Positions 60,515 to 64,000 of a stretch of 64,000 nt of DNA are shown here, piece after piece. Source of the DNA: Lentilitoribacter sp039986595 (GTDB lineage Bacteria; Pseudomonadota; Alphaproteobacteria; Rhizobiales; Rhizobiaceae); contig JBDWQJ010000009.1 in NCBI GenBank assembly GCA_039986595.1, positions 1 to 64,000 on the forward strand, given 5' to 3'. Both the position numbers and the translations under genes were made by a program. The notes below the pieces were generated by a model. It did not search any database. It had not been told where the DNA came from and saw only the letters and a list, made by a program, of their open reading frames with translations. Each line of letters starts with the position of its first letter. The first letter of the stretch is position 1.

Positions 60515-61455
60515 CGTTGCTTCACCCTGTTTAGTGCTTTTACGTAGATTGATGCGAGGCCAAATACTGTGACGAAAAGAATGACCGCATAAGCTGAGGC
60601 AAACCCGGTTCGCCACTTCTCAAACGCTTCTCGTTTAAGATCAATCGACGTGAGTGTTGTTAAATTACCCGGGCCACCACCTGTGAGCTGAACCACCAGA
60701 TCGAACATTTTGAAGTTCTCAATGCCGCGGAATAGAACGGCCAGCATGAGGAACGGTAGAACCATTGGGATAGTGATTGTCCAAAACTGGCGCCATTTAG
60801 AGGCGCGATCGCATTCGGCCGCTTCATAAATACTATCGGGGATGGATCTCAAGCCGGCCAAACAAATCAGCATAACAAATGGTGTCCACATCCAAGTATC
60901 TACAATGACAATTGACCAAGGTGCTAATGTCACATCGCCGATCATTGAGAAACTAGATGGATCAGCACCTGTTACGAAACTTATGACGTAGTTGAACAAC
61001 CCAATTTGTGGCTGGTATAAGAAGGTCCAGAAGTTGCCGACAACAGCAGGCGATAACATCATTGGGAACACGATTATCGTTGTCCAAAGATCGTTGCCTT
61101 TAAATTTCTTATTGATCAGGTAGGCGAGCGTAAATCCGATTAAGACCTGAAGGACAATTGTCCATATAAGAAAATGCGCGGTGGCTTGCATGGTTGCCCA
61201 TGTGTCCGCATCACCTAAAATCCGCTCGTAATTACGAAACCCAATGAACTTTACTTCACGATTTGGCCGATTAACGGCGTAATTGGTGAAGCTTAAGTAA
61301 ATGGTCCAGATCAGCGGGAAAATATTGATGGCCAACAAAATGAAGATGGTTGGCGCAACAAAGATCCATGCGATCGCACGATCTGAAAGCCCCTTTACTT
61401 TATGCGCAATAGAAGGCGGTGTGGCGGAAGCCACTTTGTCTGCAACATTGTTCAT
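60511..61455 (-). CDS. Carbohydrate ABC permease (MalF type)
   Basis: A 314-residue permease. RAIAWIFVAPTIFILLAINIFPLIWTIYLSFTNY is the typical first segment, and YEAAECDRASKWRQFWTITIPMVLPF the cytoplasmic loop. It follows the binding-protein gene after a hairpin and overlaps the second permease by four bases. Confidence 0.88.
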   Translation of the reverse strand: MNNVADKVASATPPSIAHKVKGLSDRAIAWIFVAPTIFILLAINIFPLIWTIYLSFTNYAVNRPNREVKFIGFRNYERILGDADTWATMQATAHFLIWTIVLQVLIGFTLAYLINKKFKGNDLWTTIIVFPMMLSPAVVGNFWTFLYQPQIGLFNYVISFVTGADPSSFSMIGDVTLAPWSIVIVDTWMWTPFVMLICLAGLRSIPDSIYEAAECDRASKWRQFWTITIPMVLPFLMLAVLFRGIENFKMFDLVVQLTGGGPGNLTTLTSIDLKREAFEKWRTGFASAYAVILFVTVFGLASIYVKALNRVKQR

Positions 61456-61485
61456 TGTTTTCTCTTAAAATACTATCATTAAAGT

Positions 61486-61508
61486 GGAGCCGGAAGAACC
61501 CCGGCTCC
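61486..61508 (-). terminator. Hairpin after the binding-protein gene
   Basis: Arms GGAGCCGG and CCGGCTCC with a 7-base loop. No long T-run follows on the minus strand, so it probably causes partial termination or stabilises the upstream message. Confidence 0.5.
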
Positions 61509-61539
61509 AAGGGCTCGCTTGGGAGAAAGCGAACTGGGC

Positions 61540-62874
61540 TTATTTAATGCCTTCGTCTTCGAAGACTTCGTCCCAATCTTTTACAAGACCATCAAGGGCT
61601 TCTTTAGCTGTTCCCTGCCCGGCAACAACATAGTTGTGAACGCGTTCTTGCATTGGAAGCAACAAAGATGCATAGGCAGGCTCAGCCCAGAAGTCTTTCA
61701 CGATTGCCATAGAATCCAAGAATGTTTTGGCAAATGGCTGACTGTCATTAAAGCCAGGAGCTTCAAGCACAGATTTCATCGCTGGCGCACCGCCAACATC
61801 CCACCATTTTTGCTGAACATCTTGTTGAGCAAACCACTTGATATATTCAAGTGCAGCATCTTTATTCTCAGAATTAGCAACAACAGAAATACCTTGACCA
61901 CCAAGCTGTGCGAATTGACCAGCGGGGCCTGCAGGATTTGCAAAATAGCCAGATTTTCCGCCACCCGTGTTTGGATCAGCTTCTACGCCCGGCCAAATGA
62001 ACGCAAAATTCATCTGCATTGCAACTTGCCCAGATTTATAGGCATCAATATTGGCACCCATATAAGCATCAGATGCACCAGGAGGTGTGGATGTATCATA
62101 GAGCTTTTTATAAAACTCAAGACCTGCAATTGCAGCATCAGAATTTACAAAACCTTCGATCTCATATGGATTTTCAGGATCTTCATATAAGAAGCCATAA
62201 TTATAAAGTGCGTTCGTCACGCCCATGGTGATGCCTTCAGAACCACGCTCGGTGTAGATCGCAGCACCATAAACCGTTTTGCCATCGATCACACGACCTT
62301 GGAAGAATTCACCGATTTGCTGAAGCTCTTCTAATGTTGCTGGAACACCTAAGTCGCGACCGTGCTTTTCTTTAAATTCGGCTTGAATTTCCGGACGATC
62401 AAACCAATCTTTACGATATGTCCAACCAACTACATCTGCATAAGCTGGCAGTGCATAATAGTTTGGTGTATTTTTTGGCCATTCAGCATAACCGGTTACT
62501 GTTGCTGGCAAGAAGTCATCCATTGAGATGCCTTCTTTATCGAAGAAATCGTTCAATTTCACATATTGACCATTTTCCGCAGCACCACCGATCCACTGGC
62601 TATCACCAATAAGCAGATCGCAAAGTTTACCGCCTGAGTTTAGCTCATTAAGCATGCGGTCGGCAAAGTTTGGCCACGGCACAAACTCAAAACTCATGCT
62701 ATGACCTGATTGCGCTTCGAACTCTTTACTAAGTTCGACGAGCGCATTTGCTGGATCCCAAGCGGCCCAACATAATGTCAAATCTGCAGATTGTGCGGCT
62801 GAGACGCCGCCAAACATGGATGCTGAGGCAAGTAGGCCTGTCGCAGCGACTGAATTCAAAAACTTAGATTTCAT
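61540..62874 (-). CDS. Carbohydrate ABC substrate-binding protein
   Basis: A 444-residue periplasmic protein with a signal peptide ending near residue 29. It is of the MalE/UgpB size class: MSFEFVPWPNFADRMLNELNSGGKLCDLLIGDSQWIGG and YAPAYADVVGW-like central motifs, with SGQVAMQMNFAFIWPG late. The ligand is not deducible from sequence, but the operon ends in a dihydroxyacetone kinase, so a triose or polyol is plausible. First gene of the operon, facing a LacI regulator. Confidence 0.87.
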   Translation of the reverse strand: MKSKFLNSVAATGLLASASMFGGVSAAQSADLTLCWAAWDPANALVELSKEFEAQSGHSMSFEFVPWPNFADRMLNELNSGGKLCDLLIGDSQWIGGAAENGQYVKLNDFFDKEGISMDDFLPATVTGYAEWPKNTPNYYALPAYADVVGWTYRKDWFDRPEIQAEFKEKHGRDLGVPATLEELQQIGEFFQGRVIDGKTVYGAAIYTERGSEGITMGVTNALYNYGFLYEDPENPYEIEGFVNSDAAIAGLEFYKKLYDTSTPPGASDAYMGANIDAYKSGQVAMQMNFAFIWPGVEADPNTGGGKSGYFANPAGPAGQFAQLGGQGISVVANSENKDAALEYIKWFAQQDVQQKWWDVGGAPAMKSVLEAPGFNDSQPFAKTFLDSMAIVKDFWAEPAYASLLLPMQERVHNYVVAGQGTAKEALDGLVKDWDEVFEDEGIK

Positions 62875-63031
62875 TTTTTATCCTCCCTTATGCTCTGAGA
62901 TGACGCAGGGCACATGTGGTTTAAAGTCCAATGGCAAAAAGGCCTCCACCCTTTTGCTTTCGGTTCAATTTTCAACTTGAATAATTCTCGCCAAGACGGA
63001 CGCATTGTTTGATCAAGTTGCTAGAGATATA

Positions 63032-63082
63032 ATTGAGGTTCGTACCTCAATGCAAGTAAAAAATGATGTACGTACCTCATTT
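63032..63082. promoter_or_regulatory. Twin LacI-type operators
   Basis: Palindrome one is TTGAGGT-TCGT-ACCTCAA (63033-63050). Palindrome two, AAATGATGTACGTACCTCAT and beyond (63061-63082), shares GTACGTACCTCA-type sequence and has its centre 30 bp away. Both lie between the divergent binding-protein and lacI-type genes, with the symmetry and length typical of LacI-family sites. Confidence 0.7.
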
Positions 63083-63148
63083 TTCTTGATTTTTGTGGAA
63101 AATTGTAGGAGAAAGCCTTACAAAACAAGGATTAAAGAAGGTATTTTT

Positions 63149-64000
63149 TTGATTGTCCCAACGACAAAAGACTTAGCTGAAGCTGCTGGAGTGAGCCTAG
63201 CAACGGTTGATCGCGTCTTAAATGACCGACCAAATGTCAGCCAAAAGACTCGCGACAAAGTTCAATCCGCTATCGAGCAAATAGGTTTTGTACGCAATTT
63301 GGCGGCTGTCAATCTTCTTAGAAACAAGCCTTATAAGTTCCGCTTTTTTCTCCCGAAACGAGGCGATTTATACTTAGATGGGCTTATCCAACAGGTTGAA
63401 CATGCCAATAAGACACTTCGATCTGATATGACTTTTGTAGATGTTATGCAATTGGATATGAGCGACCCTCACCTTGTTGCGAATTATATTAGCTCAATTG
63501 AACCCTCCGAACTTGATGGCTTGGCGATTATGGCGCCAGAATCGCCACCCGTTCGTGATGCGATCTCAAGGTTGAATGAAAAAGGTGTTCATATCGTTCA
63601 GTTTCTGTCCGCTCAGGAAAATCTTGAACAGTTAGATTTTGTAGGCGTGAATAACTACGCCGCCGGAGCAACCGCGGCAAAGATCGTTGGTAAGTTTAGC
63701 GGCTCAAGAACAGGCTCTATCATGGTCATATCTGAAACGATGCTTTCATCCGATAGTATTGAACGGCGTCATGGTTTTGATGCTGTGATAAATGATCGCT
63801 TTGAAAATTTGCGCCCTCTCCCGTCATTAGAAACCTACGGGGAAGTGTCGCGTGCCAAACGCATAATCAGCAATCAGCTTGAACATTGTGATGATATCGT
63901 TGGTGTTTATATTATGAGTTCCGAAGCGCGTATTCCAATTGAAGTGATGTGCGAAAAACTCAATCTAAGTGACATCACAGTTGTCGTGCATGAGCGTACG
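63149..64000 (+). CDS. LacI-family transcriptional regulator (cut by window end)
   Basis: At least 284 residues, open to the end of the window. The N-terminal HTH reads TTKDLAEAAGVSLATVDRVLND, followed by the hinge (QIGFVRNLAAVNL) and a periplasmic-binding-protein-like domain with DGLAIMAPES and DFVGVNNYAAG. The start appears to be TTG, preceded by AAAGAAGG at about 7 bases; no ATG lies in a suitable place. It is divergent from the dihydroxyacetone-kinase ABC operon and is its probable repressor. Confidence 0.85.
   Translation, partial: MIVPTTKDLAEAAGVSLATVDRVLNDRPNVSQKTRDKVQSAIEQIGFVRNLAAVNLLRNKPYKFRFFLPKRGDLYLDGLIQQVEHANKTLRSDMTFVDVMQLDMSDPHLVANYISSIEPSELDGLAIMAPESPPVRDAISRLNEKGVHIVQFLSAQENLEQLDFVGVNNYAAGATAAKIVGKFSGSRTGSIMVISETMLSSDSIERRHGFDAVINDRFENLRPLPSLETYGEVSRAKRIISNQLEHCDDIVGVYIMSSEARIPIEVMCEKLNLSDITVVVHERT

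Noticed and set aside
61519..62190. 223-residue open frame on the plus strand
   Set aside because: Antisense to the ABC binding-protein gene; rich in Cys, His and Arg, as shadow frames are.
1..64000. CRISPR arrays, insertion sequences, prophage genes, tRNA and rRNA genes
   Set aside because: I found no spaced repeat arrays, transposase or phage proteins, and no recognisable tRNA or rRNA sequence; the window is filled by metabolic and transport operons.

Overview
The window (base composition by eye in the mid-40s % GC) looks like chromosomal DNA of an alphaproteobacterium, most likely a marine Hyphomicrobiales/Rhodobacterales relative. The reasons are a sox cluster in nearly the Paracoccus order, a rhizobial-type C-P lyase cluster with DUF1045 and two PhnE permeases, an Agrobacterium-type PL15 alginate lyase, and many periplasmic-binding-protein transporters. 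It is densely packed. I see no insertion sequence, prophage, CRISPR array, rRNA or tRNA. The genus cannot be fixed from this sequence alone.

Layout. 1-3050: two tandem secreted EF-hand miniproteins, a ~1 kb AT-rich intergenic region with several inverted repeats, then a LuxR-type regulator followed by a stand-alone receiver-domain protein. 3060-17800: phosphonate use. This comprises phnGHIJKLN, a DUF1045 2H-phosphoesterase gene placed antiparallel before phnM, a divergent phnF repressor, a secreted glycerophosphodiester phosphodiesterase, and phnCDE1E2 with an SDR and a hexapeptide acetyltransferase. PHO-box-like 11-bp repeats precede phnC and phnG/phnF. 17860-30730: a long minus-strand array with a polyamine-type ABC importer, iron alcohol dehydrogenase, aldehyde dehydrogenase, glutamine-synthetase-like ligase, TRAP transporter and N-formylglutamate-amidohydrolase-like hydrolase, facing an RpiR regulator. 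I read it as uptake and gamma-glutamyl-route oxidation of an amino alcohol or amine. 30730-32830: a MATE exporter and an FCD-type GntR regulator. 33020-41055: an alginate-oligosaccharide operon with an AlgQ/LplBC-type ABC importer, cytoplasmic PL15 exo-lyase, DEH-reductase-like SDR and KdgF-like cupin.

41235-55571: a full thiosulfate-oxidation (Sox) locus. soxVWXYZA and soxBCDEF lie on the minus strand; a soxG/soxH/rhodanese unit and soxS-soxR-soxT lie on the plus strand. The ArsR-type SoxR (BigR/SqrR-like, with the sensing cysteines 66 residues apart) probably acts at AT-rich ATATTCAAATATT-type operators. These are found before soxV/soxS, before soxB and before soxG. 55668-64000: an ABC importer with two different ATPases and a 62-aa membrane protein, linked to a fused dihydroxyacetone kinase. 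It faces a LacI regulator cut by the window end, and two near-identical palindromic operators lie between them.

The observations most worth following are the three-site SoxR regulon with an internal terminator/operator between soxA and soxB, DUF1045 as a possible stand-in for PhnP, the gamma-glutamyl amino-alcohol pathway, and the twin-ATPase dihydroxyacetone-linked importer with its paired LacI operators.
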